A DNA stretch of 64,000 bases from Sphingomonas arenae (GTDB lineage Bacteria; Pseudomonadota; Alphaproteobacteria; Sphingomonadales; Sphingomonadaceae): assembly GCF_016924655.1 (NCBI RefSeq), contig NZ_JAFFJU010000001.1, positions 186,001 through 250,000 on the forward strand. The letters are read 5' to 3'. The translations under genes were made by a program, and so were the position numbers. The notes under the pieces were generated by a model, which made no database searches, was not told the origin of the DNA, and worked only from the letters and a program-made list of their open reading frames with translations. Below, one piece after another: positions 43,982 to 53,425 of the stretch. Numbering within the stretch: position 1 is the stretch's first letter; every line of letters starts with the position of its first letter.

Positions 43982-45809
43982 CCCGCGCATCGCCGCGGTA
44001 ACCGACCGCATTATCGAGCGGTCGCGCCCGACCCGCCGCCGCTATCTCGACCTGATGGCCGAGCAGGCTGAGCGTGGCATCTCCCGCCCCCGCATGAGCT
44101 GCGGGAACTTCGCCCACGGCTTCGCAGCGGCGGAAGGTGACAAGGACCGGATTCGGACCATCGCGGGTCCGAACATCGGCATCGTCACCGCCTACAACGA
44201 CATGCTTTCCGCGCATCAGCCCTATGCGCGCTTCCCAGAGCAGATGAAGATCTTCGCCCGCGAGGTTGGCGCCACGGCGCAGGTCGCGGGCGGCGTTCCC
44301 GCCATGTGCGACGGCGTCACGCAGGGCCAGGACGGAATGGACCTGTCGCTCTTCAGCCGCGACACCATCGCGCTCTCCACGGCGGTCGCGCTGAGCCACG
44401 GCATGTTCGAGGGCGCGGCGCTGCTGGGCATTTGCGACAAGATCGTGCCCGGGCTGCTGATCGGAGCCCTCCGATTCGGCCACCTGCCGATGCTGCTCGT
44501 CCCCGGCGGGCCCATGCCGACCGGCATCCCCAACAAGGAGAAGCAGCGCGTCCGCCAGCTCTATGCGGAAGGCAAGGTCGGTCGCGACGAACTTCTCGCG
44601 TCCGAGGCCTCCAGCTACCACGCGCCGGGCACCTGCACCTTCTACGGCACCGCGAACAGCAACCAGATGATGATGGAGCTGATGGGCCTCCACATCCCCA
44701 ACGCCGCCTTCATCCAGCCCAACACCCCGCTCCGTCAGGCGCTGACCCGCGCCGCCGTCCACCGCGTCGCCGAACTCGCCGCTTCGCGGCAGCGGCCGCT
44801 CAGCCAGTGCGTCGACGAGAAGAGCATCGTCAACGCCATGATCGGCCTGCTCGCGACCGGTGGCTCCACCAACCACGCCATCCACCTGCCGGCCATCGCC
44901 CGCGCCGCCGGCATCCTGATCGACTGGGAGGATTTCGACGCCCTCTCCGCCGCCGTCCCGCTGATCGCGCGCGTCTATCCCAACGGCTCGGGCGACGTGA
45001 ACGACTTCCACTATGCCGGCGGCATCGGCTTCGTCGCGAAGGAACTGCTCGGCGCGGACCTCCTCCACGGCGACGTGGTCACCGCGGGCGCGGACAGCCT
45101 CTCCGCCTGGACCGCCAACCCGGAGCTCGCCGGCGACCAGCTCGTCTGGAGCGAAGTGACCGAAAGCCGCAACCACACCATGCTCCGTCCGGTGAGCAGC
45201 CCGTTCCTCCCCGACGGCGGCATGCGCCTCGTCCAGGGCAATCTCGGCCGCGCGACCTTCAAGACCAGCGCTGTCGACCCAGAGCGGTGGACCGTCGAGG
45301 CCCCCGCCCGCGTCTTCTCCGACCAGAACGCGGTCCTGAAGGCGTTCCAGGCCGGCGAGCTCGACCGCGACGTCGTGGTGGTCGTCCGCTTCCAGGGCCC
45401 GCGCGCCAACGGCATGCCGGAACTGCACAAGCTCACGCCCACGCTCGGCCTGCTGCAGGACCGCGGCCACCGCGTCGCGCTGGTCACCGACGGCCGCATG
45501 TCGGGCGCCAGCGGCAAGGTCCCCGCCGCCATCCACGTCTCCCCCGAGGCGCTGGGCGGCGGACCGCTCTCCCGTTTGCGCGACGGCGACCTGGTTCGTC
45601 TGTCCGCCGAGGACGGCACGCTCGAGGCCGTCGGCATCGACCTGTCCACCCGCGAGCTCGCCATCGCCCCACCGCCACCCGCCGGCACCGGCCGCGAGTT
45701 GTTCGCCATGATGCGCCTCCACGCCGACGACGCCGAGCGCGGCGCCTCCGCCATGCTCCACCTGATGGAGCAGGAACAGCCGGTCACCGAGAGCCTTGAA
45801 CACGCATGA
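43971..45809 (+). CDS. edd: 6-phosphogluconate dehydratase
   Basis: Fe-S dehydratase that converts 6-phosphogluconate to KDPG. The 612 aa of the IlvD/Edd family have [16 protein letters not shown], the Fe-S Cys in [45 protein letters not shown], the [11 protein letters not shown] motif and the C-terminal [21 protein letters not shown]. It overlaps zwf by 11 nt and glk by 4 nt (ATGA). Confidence 0.97.
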   Translation: MTLDPRIAAVTDRIIERSRPTRRRYLDLMAEQAERGISRPRMSCGNFAHGFAAAEGDKDRIRTIAGPNIGIVTAYNDMLSAHQPYARFPEQMKIFAREVGATAQVAGGVPAMCDGVTQGQDGMDLSLFSRDTIALSTAVALSHGMFEGAALLGICDKIVPGLLIGALRFGHLPMLLVPGGPMPTGIPNKEKQRVRQLYAEGKVGRDELLASEASSYHAPGTCTFYGTANSNQMMMELMGLHIPNAAFIQPNTPLRQALTRAAVHRVAELAASRQRPLSQCVDEKSIVNAMIGLLATGGSTNHAIHLPAIARAAGILIDWEDFDALSAAVPLIARVYPNGSGDVNDFHYAGGIGFVAKELLGADLLHGDVVTAGADSLSAWTANPELAGDQLVWSEVTESRNHTMLRPVSSPFLPDGGMRLVQGNLGRATFKTSAVDPERWTVEAPARVFSDQNAVLKAFQAGELDRDVVVVVRFQGPRANGMPELHKLTPTLGLLQDRGHRVALVTDGRMSGASGKVPAAIHVSPEALGGGPLSRLRDGDLVRLSAEDGTLEAVGIDLSTRELAIAPPPPAGTGRELFAMMRLHADDAERGASAMLHLMEQEQPVTESLEHA

Positions 45810-46777
45810 CCCGCCGCATCGTCACCACCGACATCGGCGGCACCCACGCCCGCTTCGCGCTCGCCACCATTACCGGCGGCCGCGTCACCGACTTGTCCGA
45901 GCCGGTCACCCTCAAGACCGCCGAGCACGCCAGCTTCCAGACCGCCTGGGAGGAGTTCGGTCGTCGCACCGGCCAGCCCCTGCCCCACGAACTCGCCATC
46001 GCCTTCGCCGGTCCGGTCGGCGGCGAACTGCTGAAACTGACCAACAACCCCTGGGTGATCCGCCCCGCGCTGATCGGCGAGAAGCTCGGCGTCGAGCGCT
46101 ACACCATCGTCAACGACTTCGGTGCGGTCGGCCACGCGGTCGCCGCTCTGGACGGCTCCGCCTACACCCATCTGTGCGGGCCCGATGTCGAGCTGCCCAA
46201 CCCGGGCGTGGTCAGCATCGTCGGCCCCGGTACCGGCCTCGGCGTCGCGGTCCTTGCCCGCGAAGGCACCGCCTATCGCGTGATCGAAACCGAAGGCGGG
46301 CACATCGATTTCGCCCCGCTCGACAGCCTTGAGGACGGCATTCTCAAGGAACTCCGCCGCAGCTTCCGCCGCGTGTCGGTCGAGCGCCTCATCTCTGGTC
46401 GCGGCCTGGTCAACATCTACGAGGCCTTGGGTGCGATCGAGAACCGCCCGCTCGCGATCCGCGACGAAAAGCAGCTGTGGGCCGCCGCCATGGCGGGCAC
46501 CGACAGCCTCGCCGCCGCCGCGCTGGATCGCCTCTGCCTCACCCTCGGCGCCGTGGCCGGTGACCTTGCCCTCGCGCAAGGCAGCAGCGCGGTGGTCATC
46601 GCCGGCGGCCTCGGCCTGCGCTTGGCATCCCACCTGCCCAGATCCGGCTTCCGCGACCGCTTTATCGCCAAGGGCCGGTTCGAGCGGCGCATGGACGACA
46701 TGCCGGTGAAGCTCATCACCCACCCGCAGCCCGGCCTGTTCGGCGCCGCGGCGGCCTTCGCGAGTCAGCACGGATGA
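45806..46777 (+). CDS. glk: Glucokinase (bacterial Glk family)
   Basis: Phosphorylates cytosolic glucose, which in this locus would come from the GH13 alpha-glucosidase. The 323 aa have the N-terminal phosphate-binding [12 protein letters not shown], the [11 protein letters not shown] loop with the catalytic Asp, the Gly-rich [12 protein letters not shown] and EGGHIDFAP. The C-terminal half is an ATPase lobe ([12 protein letters not shown]). It overlaps edd and eda by 4 nt each. Confidence 0.96.
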   Translation: MTRRIVTTDIGGTHARFALATITGGRVTDLSEPVTLKTAEHASFQTAWEEFGRRTGQPLPHELAIAFAGPVGGELLKLTNNPWVIRPALIGEKLGVERYTIVNDFGAVGHAVAALDGSAYTHLCGPDVELPNPGVVSIVGPGTGLGVAVLAREGTAYRVIETEGGHIDFAPLDSLEDGILKELRRSFRRVSVERLISGRGLVNIYEALGAIENRPLAIRDEKQLWAAAMAGTDSLAAAALDRLCLTLGAVAGDLALAQGSSAVVIAGGLGLRLASHLPRSGFRDRFIAKGRFERRMDDMPVKLITHPQPGLFGAAAAFASQHG

Positions 46778-47388
46778 TTGCCATCGATGACGTCATGACG
46801 GCAGCGCCCGTCATCCCCGTGCTCGTGCTCGACGGCACCCTCGACCCGCGCGCCCTCGCCGAAACGCTGGTGGAGGCTGGCCTCCCGGTGCTGGAGGTCA
46901 CCTTGCGCACTCCGCAGGCGCTGAACGCGATCCGCACCATGGCCGACGTCCCCGGCGCCATCGTCGGCGCGGGCACCGTGCTCAACAGCGAACAGCTTGC
47001 CCAGGCGCAGGACGCCGGCGCGCAGTTCATTGTCGCGCCCGGTCTCACGGAACCCCTGACCCGCGCCGCTCTCGACAGCGGCCTCGCCTACCTGCCCGGC
47101 GTCGCCACCGCGGGCGACATCATGCGCGGCCTCGATTTCGGACTCGACCGCTTCAAGTTCTTCCCGGCGGAAAGCAGCGGCGGAATCCCCGCGCTCAAGG
47201 CACTCAGCGGACCATTCGGCAACGTCCGCTTTTGTCCGACCGGCGGCATCAAGCCGGACACGGCCCGCGACTGGCTGGCTCTTCCAATGGTCACCTGCAT
47301 CGGCGGCAGCTGGCTGGTCTCAAGCGGCGAGACGGACCTCCAAATCATCGCGGACCTCGCCCGCAGGGCCGCAGGATTAGGGCACTAG
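46774..47388 (+). CDS. eda: KDPG aldolase
   Basis: Class I aldolase that splits 2-keto-3-deoxy-6-phosphogluconate to pyruvate and glyceraldehyde-3-phosphate. The 204 aa have the Glu in LPVLEVTLRTPQALNAI, IVGAGTVLN, the Schiff-base lysine in FKFFPAESSGG and RFCPTGGIKPDTARDWLALP. It is the last gene of the operon; its 3' end overlaps the convergent aspartyl protease gene by 12 bp. Confidence 0.96.
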   Translation: MIAIDDVMTAAPVIPVLVLDGTLDPRALAETLVEAGLPVLEVTLRTPQALNAIRTMADVPGAIVGAGTVLNSEQLAQAQDAGAQFIVAPGLTEPLTRAALDSGLAYLPGVATAGDIMRGLDFGLDRFKFFPAESSGGIPALKALSGPFGNVRFCPTGGIKPDTARDWLALPMVTCIGGSWLVSSGETDLQIIADLARRAAGLGH

Positions 47389-48354
47389 CGACGCAAGCTG
47401 CGTGCGGTCGACGGAGCTTCCCTGCGGCAGCAGCACCCGCATCTTCTTGTTGGCGAAGTCGATCGACACCTTGTCGAACGCCTGCAGCGCATTCATGCCC
47501 AGCAGCAGGGCCGGCCGTTCGTCCAGCTGCATCTGCCGGAACGTATGCGCATCGGCGAACACGATTGCGAGGTTCTTCAACGTAACGCCGCCAATCTCCA
47601 ATTCGCGCAGCACGGTATAGTCGCCCACCAGCTTCTCGCCGGTCACCGACAGCAGTTCGATCTTGCCGTTCCGCTCCAGCTGCCGCTTCCGCAACAGCGC
47701 CTTCTTCAATGCGGAATTGCCGATCGACACCTCGGATCCCGTATCCAGGACCGCCGTCAGCCGCTGCGTGTCGGCGAACGCGTCCGTCAGGATCAGGCGC
47801 CCGGCACGACGGCTCGCCTGGACCACGATCGTGCCTGCCTCGTCCTTCTGCTTGCGCGGTTGCGACGGCGTGATGGACAACAGCCGGTTCTTGAAATCGA
47901 ACATCACCCGCTGGGCCCGCAGGCTGTCCGTCCCAAGGATGCCTTGTGCACCGAGATGCTCACCCTCGAGCACCGGCGCGTCGATCCTGCTGATCGTCCG
48001 GGCGGTGAGTTGAAGCTGCTTCACCGTCACAGTTTCCACCGGACTGACGCCGGTAACGCTGTGCAGCTGTCCCCCCGGGCCTGCTTGCAGGCGCAGCTGG
48101 CCGGCCAGCTCGCGGGACACGGCCGTGCGGTCCGCACCGGTATCGACCAGGAAGCGGAACGGTCCCGATCCCGCAAGGCGCACGGGCACGGTCATGCGCT
48201 GGTGACCGTCTTCCTTGAACCGGACTTCCTGCGCCTGCGTCTGATCGTCCACCGGGATCGGTCCGCTGACCGTCTCCACATGGGTCACCGTCTGCGCGGC
48301 AAGCGGCGCCGAACATCCGAACGCAACAGCGGCAGCAAGCATCCAGGGTCGCAT
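47377..48354 (-). CDS. Exported double retropepsin-like aspartyl protease
   Basis: A 325-aa protein with a signal peptide (about 1-22; SAPLAAQ). It has two retropepsin-like lobes with one DTG each: FLVDTGADRTAVS (about residue 70) and AVLDTGSEVSIGNS (about 205). Each lobe is followed by a hydrophobic G-I/L-L-G-M/T element (GILGTDSL, LLLGMNALQ). Two lobes in one chain resemble a pepsin-like monomer built from retropepsin halves. ATG 48354 is favoured by GGACGGAG placed 6 bp upstream; ATG 48360 is the alternative. Substrates are unknown. Confidence 0.82.
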   Translation of the reverse strand: MRPWMLAAAVAFGCSAPLAAQTVTHVETVSGPIPVDDQTQAQEVRFKEDGHQRMTVPVRLAGSGPFRFLVDTGADRTAVSRELAGQLRLQAGPGGQLHSVTGVSPVETVTVKQLQLTARTISRIDAPVLEGEHLGAQGILGTDSLRAQRVMFDFKNRLLSITPSQPRKQKDEAGTIVVQASRRAGRLILTDAFADTQRLTAVLDTGSEVSIGNSALKKALLRKRQLERNGKIELLSVTGEKLVGDYTVLRELEIGGVTLKNLAIVFADAHTFRQMQLDERPALLLGMNALQAFDKVSIDFANKKMRVLLPQGSSVDRTQLASLVP

Positions 48355-48452
48355 GGGCATCTCCGTCCACCCCGTTCTACGCCCGAAAGCGTCCAACTGC
48401 CAGAAGCTCGCAACCTTTGGGAAAGGAAGTCGGAATAGGCTCAAGTTTCGAG

Positions 48453-49133
48453 ATGTTTCGACCGCTTGGGTCGCGGTCAGCGTGGAGTGCTGTGGTGGAC
48501 GAACTGCGGGTCGAAACGACGGAATATTCGCTCGGGGCGGAGCCTCCCGGGCCCGCCTTCGAACGGCGTGATGGGGAGCGTCACCTAACGCTGTTCCGGG
48601 TCGGGACGCTGGTGATCGACGATCAGCGCGAGCTCTGCCTGATCAAGAACATCTCGGCAGGCGGCATGATGCTGCGGGCCTATCGCGACCTTGCGGTCGG
48701 CCAGTCCATTTCCGTCGAACTCAAGCACGGGCAGCCGCTCGGCGGTCAGATCAGCTGGATCCGGGACCAGCAGGTGGGCTTCACCTTCGACGAGCCGATT
48801 GACGTGCTCGCCGTCCTTGCTCCGGTGACGGACGGCCCCAAGCCCCGCATGCCCCGCATCGAAACGGAAACCTACGCCACGGTTCGTGATGGCGCGCGAA
48901 CCTTTCACATGCGGACCTGCGACATCTCGCAAGGTGGGGTGAAAGTCGCCAGCACCATCTCGCTGCCGGTCGGAACCGAAGTCGTGGTGACCCTGCCCGG
49001 CCTGTCGCCGCAACCGGGCTCGGTGCGCTGGGCGGAGCGGGGTTACATCGGGATCACCTTCAACCGGCTGCTGGCGCTCCCCGCGCTGGTGGAGTGGCTG
49101 CGCAGCCAGCGGGACGCGAGTTACGCGGCCTGA
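48453..49133 (+). CDS. Tandem PilZ-domain protein
   Basis: A 226-aa (or shorter) cytoplasmic protein with two PilZ domains, each a six-stranded barrel that binds c-di-GMP in many families. The first runs about 35-125 (LIKNISAGGMMLRAY, ISWIRDQQVGFTFDEP). The second runs about 140-220 (MRTCDISQGGVKVAS, SVRWAERGYIGITFNR). The full RxxxR...D/NxSxxG signature is only partly met: the D/NxSxGG part is clear, the preceding Arg pair is not. The start is uncertain: ATG 48453, or GTG 48492/48495 with GGAG upstream. It is convergent with a second PilZ gene. Confidence 0.8.
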   Translation: MFRPLGSRSAWSAVVDELRVETTEYSLGAEPPGPAFERRDGERHLTLFRVGTLVIDDQRELCLIKNISAGGMMLRAYRDLAVGQSISVELKHGQPLGGQISWIRDQQVGFTFDEPIDVLAVLAPVTDGPKPRMPRIETETYATVRDGARTFHMRTCDISQGGVKVASTISLPVGTEVVVTLPGLSPQPGSVRWAERGYIGITFNRLLALPALVEWLRSQRDASYAA

Positions 49134-49150
49134 GCCGGTCCGGCCGGCTC
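49132..49150. terminator. Bidirectional hairpin between convergent PilZ genes
   Basis: GAGCCGG-TCCGG-CCGGCTC is a 7-bp GC stem that overlaps the stop codons of both convergent PilZ genes. It has no T-run on either side, so it may be a weak shared terminator. Confidence 0.4.
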
Positions 49151-49562
49151 ATTCGCCTTGCAGGTCCATGCCCGGGCGCCACGCCCACTCGGACGCAATC
49201 TTGCGCTCCGCGGACGACAGCGGACGTTCGGTCAGGCCCGGCCGGCGAAATTCCGGGAGGACCCGCGGCCGCGGGGTCGGCACGTGACGGAGCAGCGTTT
49301 CCGGAGGCAGCTCGTCCTTGAACGAAACACCGGCTCGCCCGCCACGCACCCAGACGACTCGCGCTGGCATGGCCAGGTCGTTGCGACGGAAGATGACCTC
49401 CGCGCCCTCCACCGGCAGATGCTCGCCTTCCACGAGCGCGCCGTCTGCGGACAGGTTGCGAAGCTTCACGGGAACGGAGGTGCCCGACAGCTCGAGCGCT
49501 GCCGCCATCAGCACGTTCGAACGCCGCTGACGACGACTCTGGATGGTGCTGCCTTCGTACAT
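49149..49562 (-). CDS. Single PilZ-domain protein
   Basis: A 137-aa protein with one PilZ domain (about 10-90). It has a basic start QSRRQRRSNV (RxxxR-like), then KLRNLSADGALVEGEHLP (NxSxxG) and RVVWVRGGRAGVSF, so the c-di-GMP signature is better kept here than in the tandem neighbour. A C-terminal extension (about 95-137) has no known domain. The start at 49562 fits; the frame stays open upstream across the divergent PAP2 gene. Likely a c-di-GMP-responsive adaptor; the target is unknown. Confidence 0.82.
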   Translation of the reverse strand: MYEGSTIQSRRQRRSNVLMAAALELSGTSVPVKLRNLSADGALVEGEHLPVEGAEVIFRRNDLAMPARVVWVRGGRAGVSFKDELPPETLLRHVPTPRPRVLPEFRRPGLTERPLSSAERKIASEWAWRPGMDLQGE

Positions 49563-49607
49563 GAGCCTTGGCGTAGTCAAATGAGGTAAAACTTCGTTTA
49601 ACGCGGC

Positions 49608-50216
49608 ATGCGTCCAATTCTGCTTCTCAGCCTCATCGCCTGCATCACCGCCTTCCTGCTCGCCGGATGGCTCGGCGGGGCTCAGTCCCCTTGGGACCGC
49701 GCGGTCATCGAGAGCGCCACCATCTTCCGACAGCCGAGGCCCGGACTCACCACGGTCAGCATCTGGTGGACCCAGCTCGGCGGCGCCTTCGTCCTCCTCC
49801 CCCTCATGGCGGTTGCCGGGGCTCTCACCTGGTTCCGGGGGCATCGCGGCCAAGCGCTATGGCTGGTCGGCAGCGTGCTCGGCGGCCGTCTGCTGATCGA
49901 GCTTACCAAGTGGTGGACGGACCGCCCTCGCCCCAGCTTTGATGCTCACCCGGTCACGGTCCTCTCGCAGGCCTTCCCGAGCGGACATGCAGGCAATTCG
50001 ATGATCACCTATCTTGCCATCGCCCTGTTCGCGGTTCCGGACCGCTGGAGGAAAGAGGCCCTCGGCGCGGCGATCCTCCTCAGCCTGTCGATCGGCGCCA
50101 CGCGACCGTTTCTCGGGGTACACTGGCCCACCGACGTGATCGGCGGCTGGGCGCTCGGGGCAGCCTGGATGCTCGCAGCATGGCGACTCGCCAAATCGCG
50201 CGTCAGGACCGCCTGA
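49608..50216 (+). CDS. PAP2-family membrane phosphatase
   Basis: A 202-aa integral-membrane phosphatase with about six helices. The acid-phosphatase signature is complete: KWWTDRPRP (about 104-112), PSGHAGNS and GATRPFLGVHWPTDVIGG. Family members hydrolyse lipid phosphates such as undecaprenyl pyrophosphate or phosphatidate at the periplasmic face; the substrate is not determined here. Its 3' end overlaps the convergent methyltransferase gene by 14 bp. Confidence 0.9.
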   Translation: MRPILLLSLIACITAFLLAGWLGGAQSPWDRAVIESATIFRQPRPGLTTVSIWWTQLGGAFVLLPLMAVAGALTWFRGHRGQALWLVGSVLGGRLLIELTKWWTDRPRPSFDAHPVTVLSQAFPSGHAGNSMITYLAIALFAVPDRWRKEALGAAILLSLSIGATRPFLGVHWPTDVIGGWALGAAWMLAAWRLAKSRVRTA

Positions 50217-50796
50217 ACAGCAGCATCCGGTTGTTCGCCGGCATCGCTCGCTGGTCGACCAGGCTCAGCCCCCGCTCCGCCCCCTCTGCCCGGAAGTCCT
50301 CGACCTTTCGCAGGCCCCACTCCGGATTGCGTGATCGCAGGTCCGCATCGAACGCCAGGTTGGACGGCGCGGTCGGCTCCCCTTTTACCAGCCATGGCCC
50401 GTAGAGGATCAGCGGCCCTCCGCTCGGCAGCAGACGCGCCGCCCCGTCCAGCAGCCCGATGCTGGCTTCCCATGGGCTGATATGGACCATGTTGATGGCC
50501 AGCAGAGCATCGGCGGCGTTCACCCCCCAATCTTCCGCCCGGACATCCAGCCGAAGCGGTGGAAGCAGGTTCGTGCACCCCGCCTCCTCGCACCAGGCCG
50601 AGATCGACTCCACCGCCATCCCGTCCGGATCGCTCGGCTGCCACTCCAGCTGCGGAAAGGCCCGCGCGAACGCCACCGCATGCTCGCCGCTACCGCTCGC
50701 GACCTCCAGCATCCGACCGGAGGCCGGCAGCCAGTCGGCGAGCACCTCCAGGATCGGCGTCGTGTTCCGCGCGACGGACGGTGACGCCAGCTTCAC
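50203..50796 (-). CDS. DUF938-family SAM-dependent methyltransferase
   Basis: A 197-aa class I methyltransferase-like protein of the DUF938 family. The SAM motif MLEVASGSGEHAVAFARAFP (about 29-48) and the INMVHISPWEAS and LILYGPWLV segments are typical. The GTG start at 50796 overlaps the stop of the upstream ABA4-like gene (GTGA). The biological substrate is unknown. Confidence 0.87.
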   Translation of the reverse strand: MKLASPSVARNTTPILEVLADWLPASGRMLEVASGSGEHAVAFARAFPQLEWQPSDPDGMAVESISAWCEEAGCTNLLPPLRLDVRAEDWGVNAADALLAINMVHISPWEASIGLLDGAARLLPSGGPLILYGPWLVKGEPTAPSNLAFDADLRSRNPEWGLRKVEDFRAEGAERGLSLVDQRAMPANNRMLLFRRS

Positions 50797-51260
50797 GGCC
50801 GCGCCCGCGCGAGCTTCCGTGCACGCCGCTCCCGAATGAGGAGCCAGAGGAGCAACCCGATCGGCCCTGCCATCAACGTGACGAACAGCACCGGCAGCTG
50901 GATGGCCCGTCCGAAGCCCTTCGCATCCGCATCCCGGGCGATCCACAGCCCGACGAACAGGTCGAAGGCCAGGTAATGAGTCCAGCCGAGCACGATCCCG
51001 CCATCGCTCATGAACAGCGCTCGAAGCCCCGGCAGGCTGTAGTCCCAGATATCCGCCGGCGGCGCCCCCGCCACGCGAACGGGGTCGGCCAATCCGCCGA
51101 ACAATCCGACGAACATCGCGGCGTATGCGAGGCACAGCAGGGCCACTCCCGCATACAGAATCAGGGACAACACACCTGGCCGGCGCGGAAGGAACGCAAG
51201 CGCGGCCCATCCGGTCATTGCGACGACGTTTGTGACGACAAAGAGTGAATTCCAGCTCAT
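50793..51260 (-). CDS. ABA4-like (DUF4281) membrane protein
   Basis: A 155-aa protein with four membrane helices. The FMSDGGIVLGWTHYLAFDLFVGLWIARDA segment (split about residue 95) is the signature of the ABA4-like family, named for a plant neoxanthin-synthesis protein. In bacteria the role is unproven, though a carotenoid link would suit a sphingomonad. It is coupled to the DUF938 gene downstream by a 4-nt overlap. Confidence 0.82.
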   Translation of the reverse strand: MSWNSLFVVTNVVAMTGWAALAFLPRRPGVLSLILYAGVALLCLAYAAMFVGLFGGLADPVRVAGAPPADIWDYSLPGLRALFMSDGGIVLGWTHYLAFDLFVGLWIARDADAKGFGRAIQLPVLFVTLMAGPIGLLLWLLIRERRARKLARARP

Positions 51261-51299
51261 TTTCGGAGCCTAGACGGAGGCTTTTTGTCGCTCAACGTG

Positions 51300-51785
51300 T
51301 CACCTGGCGAGCAGCCGCCGAGCTCGGATCGCGATCTCGATGCGGGTCACGGCCAGCAAGCCGAACACGCAACCCATCATGAAATCGGTCACGATCAGGG
51401 TCGGCGAAGTCTCCGGATCCACTCCCGTGCCGGGACCCACCCATAGGTTCGCGATGAAGCGCAGCGACACCACTCCCACCAGCAAAACCACAGCCGCCCG
51501 CGATCGCCGACGAAGGACGAGGCCGCTCTCCGGATCCACCCGCAAGGCGAACATTCGACCTCGAACCCACCCGATCACGGCACCCGTCAAAACGCCACCC
51601 AGAACCATGAACCAGCCCACGAGAGTCGGCGGATGCCGGACCAGCATGGCCGTGACCGCCGCCAGATACAGGGTCGGCGCAAGCCACAGAAAACGTTTGG
51701 ATAATGGTCGCTCCGACTGCGGTCGCCGCACCCGGATGGCAAGAACCAGGGCCAGCGTCAGCAACGGCCCGATGACGGTCATCAT
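51300..51785 (-). CDS. CcdC/DUF1453-like membrane protein
   Basis: A 161-aa protein with about four membrane helices and a basic cytosolic loop (RFLW, RGRMFALRVDPESGLVLRRR). This layout resembles CcdC-type (DUF1453) membrane proteins; the assignment is tentative. It is last in the minus-strand gcv gene run, 23 bp after gcvPB, and may be co-transcribed with it. Function unknown. Confidence 0.6.
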   Translation of the reverse strand: MMTVIGPLLTLALVLAIRVRRPQSERPLSKRFLWLAPTLYLAAVTAMLVRHPPTLVGWFMVLGGVLTGAVIGWVRGRMFALRVDPESGLVLRRRSRAAVVLLVGVVSLRFIANLWVGPGTGVDPETSPTLIVTDFMMGCVFGLLAVTRIEIAIRARRLLAR

Positions 51786-51808
51786 CAGGCCATCCGGAGC
51801 GAGCCAGG

Positions 51809-53425
51809 TCAGCGGTCCCCCACGGGACTTGGCGTCGGCAGGTCCGCTCCATCCGGCGCCGGCGTGCGATAGGCAATGACCGGCTTGCGCGCCGCCAGCG
51901 TCTCGTCCAGCCGCCGCCGCGGAGCATGGACCGGCGCCGACTTCAGCGCCGCGTCGCCCGCCCGAGCCCGCTCGGCAATGGAGCGCAGCGCCGCAATGAA
52001 CTGGTCAAGCGCCGCCTTGGACTCCGTCTCCGTCGGCTCCACCAGCATCGCGCCATGCACCACCAGCGGGAAGTACATGGTCATCGGGTGGAAGCCCTCG
52101 TCGATCAGCGCCTTGGCGAGGTCCAGCGTGCTCACCCCGTCGGCGAAGCCCTTATCTGAGAACAGCGCCTCGTGCATGCACGGCCCCGAATGCGCGAAGG
52201 GCGCGTCGAGCACGTCCTCCAGGCTGCGCAGCACGTAATTGGCATTGAGCACGGCGTCCTCGGCCACCTGCTTGAGGCCGTCGGCGCCGTGACTGAGGAT
52301 GTAGCTCAGCGCGCGGGTGAACATGCCCATCTGCCCATGGAAGGCGGTCATGCGGCCGAAGCTCTGCAAGGCACCGCCGAAATGCTCCTCACTGAACTCG
52401 TCGGCCTGCTCTTCCTCGATCAGGTGCACCACGCCATCCTTGGTCCGCGCCGTGTAAGGCAACGGTCCGAAGGGCGAGAGCGCTTCGGACAGCACCACCG
52501 GCCCAGAGCCCGGTCCACCACCGCCGTGAGGCGTGGAAAAGGTCTTGTGGAGGTTGATGTGCATGGCGTCGATCCCGAGATCGCCCGGCCGCACCTTGCC
52601 AACGATCGCGTTGAAGTTCGCGCCGTCGCAATAGACGAACCCCCCCGCCGCATGCACCGCGTCGCTGATCTCCTTCATCTGCGGCTCGAACAGCCCGCAG
52701 GTGTTGGGATTGGTGATCATCACCGCGGCAACGTCGGGGCCCAGCCGCGCCTTCAGGGCTTCCAAGTCCACCCGGCCTGCATCGGTCGCCGGAATGCTTT
52801 CAACGCGGTAGCCACAGAAAGCCGCGGTCGCAGGATTGGTCCCATGCGCGCTCTCCGGCACCAACACGACCTCGCGGGCATCGCCGCGCGCCTCCAGCGC
52901 GGCGCGGATGCACAGCAGGCCGCACAGCTCGCCATGCGCACCGGCCTTGGGGCTCATCGCCACGCCATGCATGCCGGTGAGATCGATCAGCCAGAAGGCC
53001 AGCTCGTTGATCACCTCCAGCGCCCCCTGCACCGTCTCGCGAGGCTGCAGCGGGTGGATGTCGGCGAAGCCCGGCAGCCGAGCCATCTTCTCATTGAGGC
53101 GCGGGTTGTGCTTCATGGTGCACGATCCGAGCGGAAACAGCCCAAGGTCGATCGCATAGTTCTGCCGCGACAGCCGCGTATAGTGGCGCACCGTCTCCGG
53201 CTCGCTGAGGCCCGCCAGCCCGATCTCAGCCGAACGCGCCAGCGCGCCCAGCCGGCTCTCCACGGCCGGAGCCCCGGCAATATCAACGCCCGTCGTCTCG
53301 GTGTCGCCGATCTCGAAGATCAGCGCCTCTTCCAGCATCAGCGCGCGATTGCCGGTGGTGGTGCCGATGTCCCCGGGACCCGCGATCGGCGCGGCGGGCT
53401 TCCATCCGCTCTGGTTGATCGTCAC
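51809..53425 (-). CDS. gcvPB: Glycine dehydrogenase (decarboxylating) subunit 2
   Basis: C-terminal half of the split P-protein of the glycine cleavage system; with GcvPA it decarboxylates glycine and loads aminomethyl onto GcvH. The 538 aa have [49 protein letters not shown] and the PLP lysine in [19 protein letters not shown]-terminal tail of about 25 residues ([17 protein letters not shown]) is extra. It overlaps gcvPA by 4 nt. Confidence 0.96.
   Translation of the reverse strand: MTINQSGWKPAAPIAGPGDIGTTTGNRALMLEEALIFEIGDTETTGVDIAGAPAVESRLGALARSAEIGLAGLSEPETVRHYTRLSRQNYAIDLGLFPLGSCTMKHNPRLNEKMARLPGFADIHPLQPRETVQGALEVINELAFWLIDLTGMHGVAMSPKAGAHGELCGLLCIRAALEARGDAREVVLVPESAHGTNPATAAFCGYRVESIPATDAGRVDLEALKARLGPDVAAVMITNPNTCGLFEPQMKEISDAVHAAGGFVYCDGANFNAIVGKVRPGDLGIDAMHINLHKTFSTPHGGGGPGSGPVVLSEALSPFGPLPYTARTKDGVVHLIEEEQADEFSEEHFGGALQSFGRMTAFHGQMGMFTRALSYILSHGADGLKQVAEDAVLNANYVLRSLEDVLDAPFAHSGPCMHEALFSDKGFADGVSTLDLAKALIDEGFHPMTMYFPLVVHGAMLVEPTETESKAALDQFIAALRSIAERARAGDAALKSAPVHAPRRRLDETLAARKPVIAYRTPAPDGADLPTPSPVGDR

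Noticed and set aside
43743-45803. 686-codon open frame on the minus strand opposite edd
   Set aside because: Antisense shadow of the well-motifed edd gene; no domain is recognisable in the translation.
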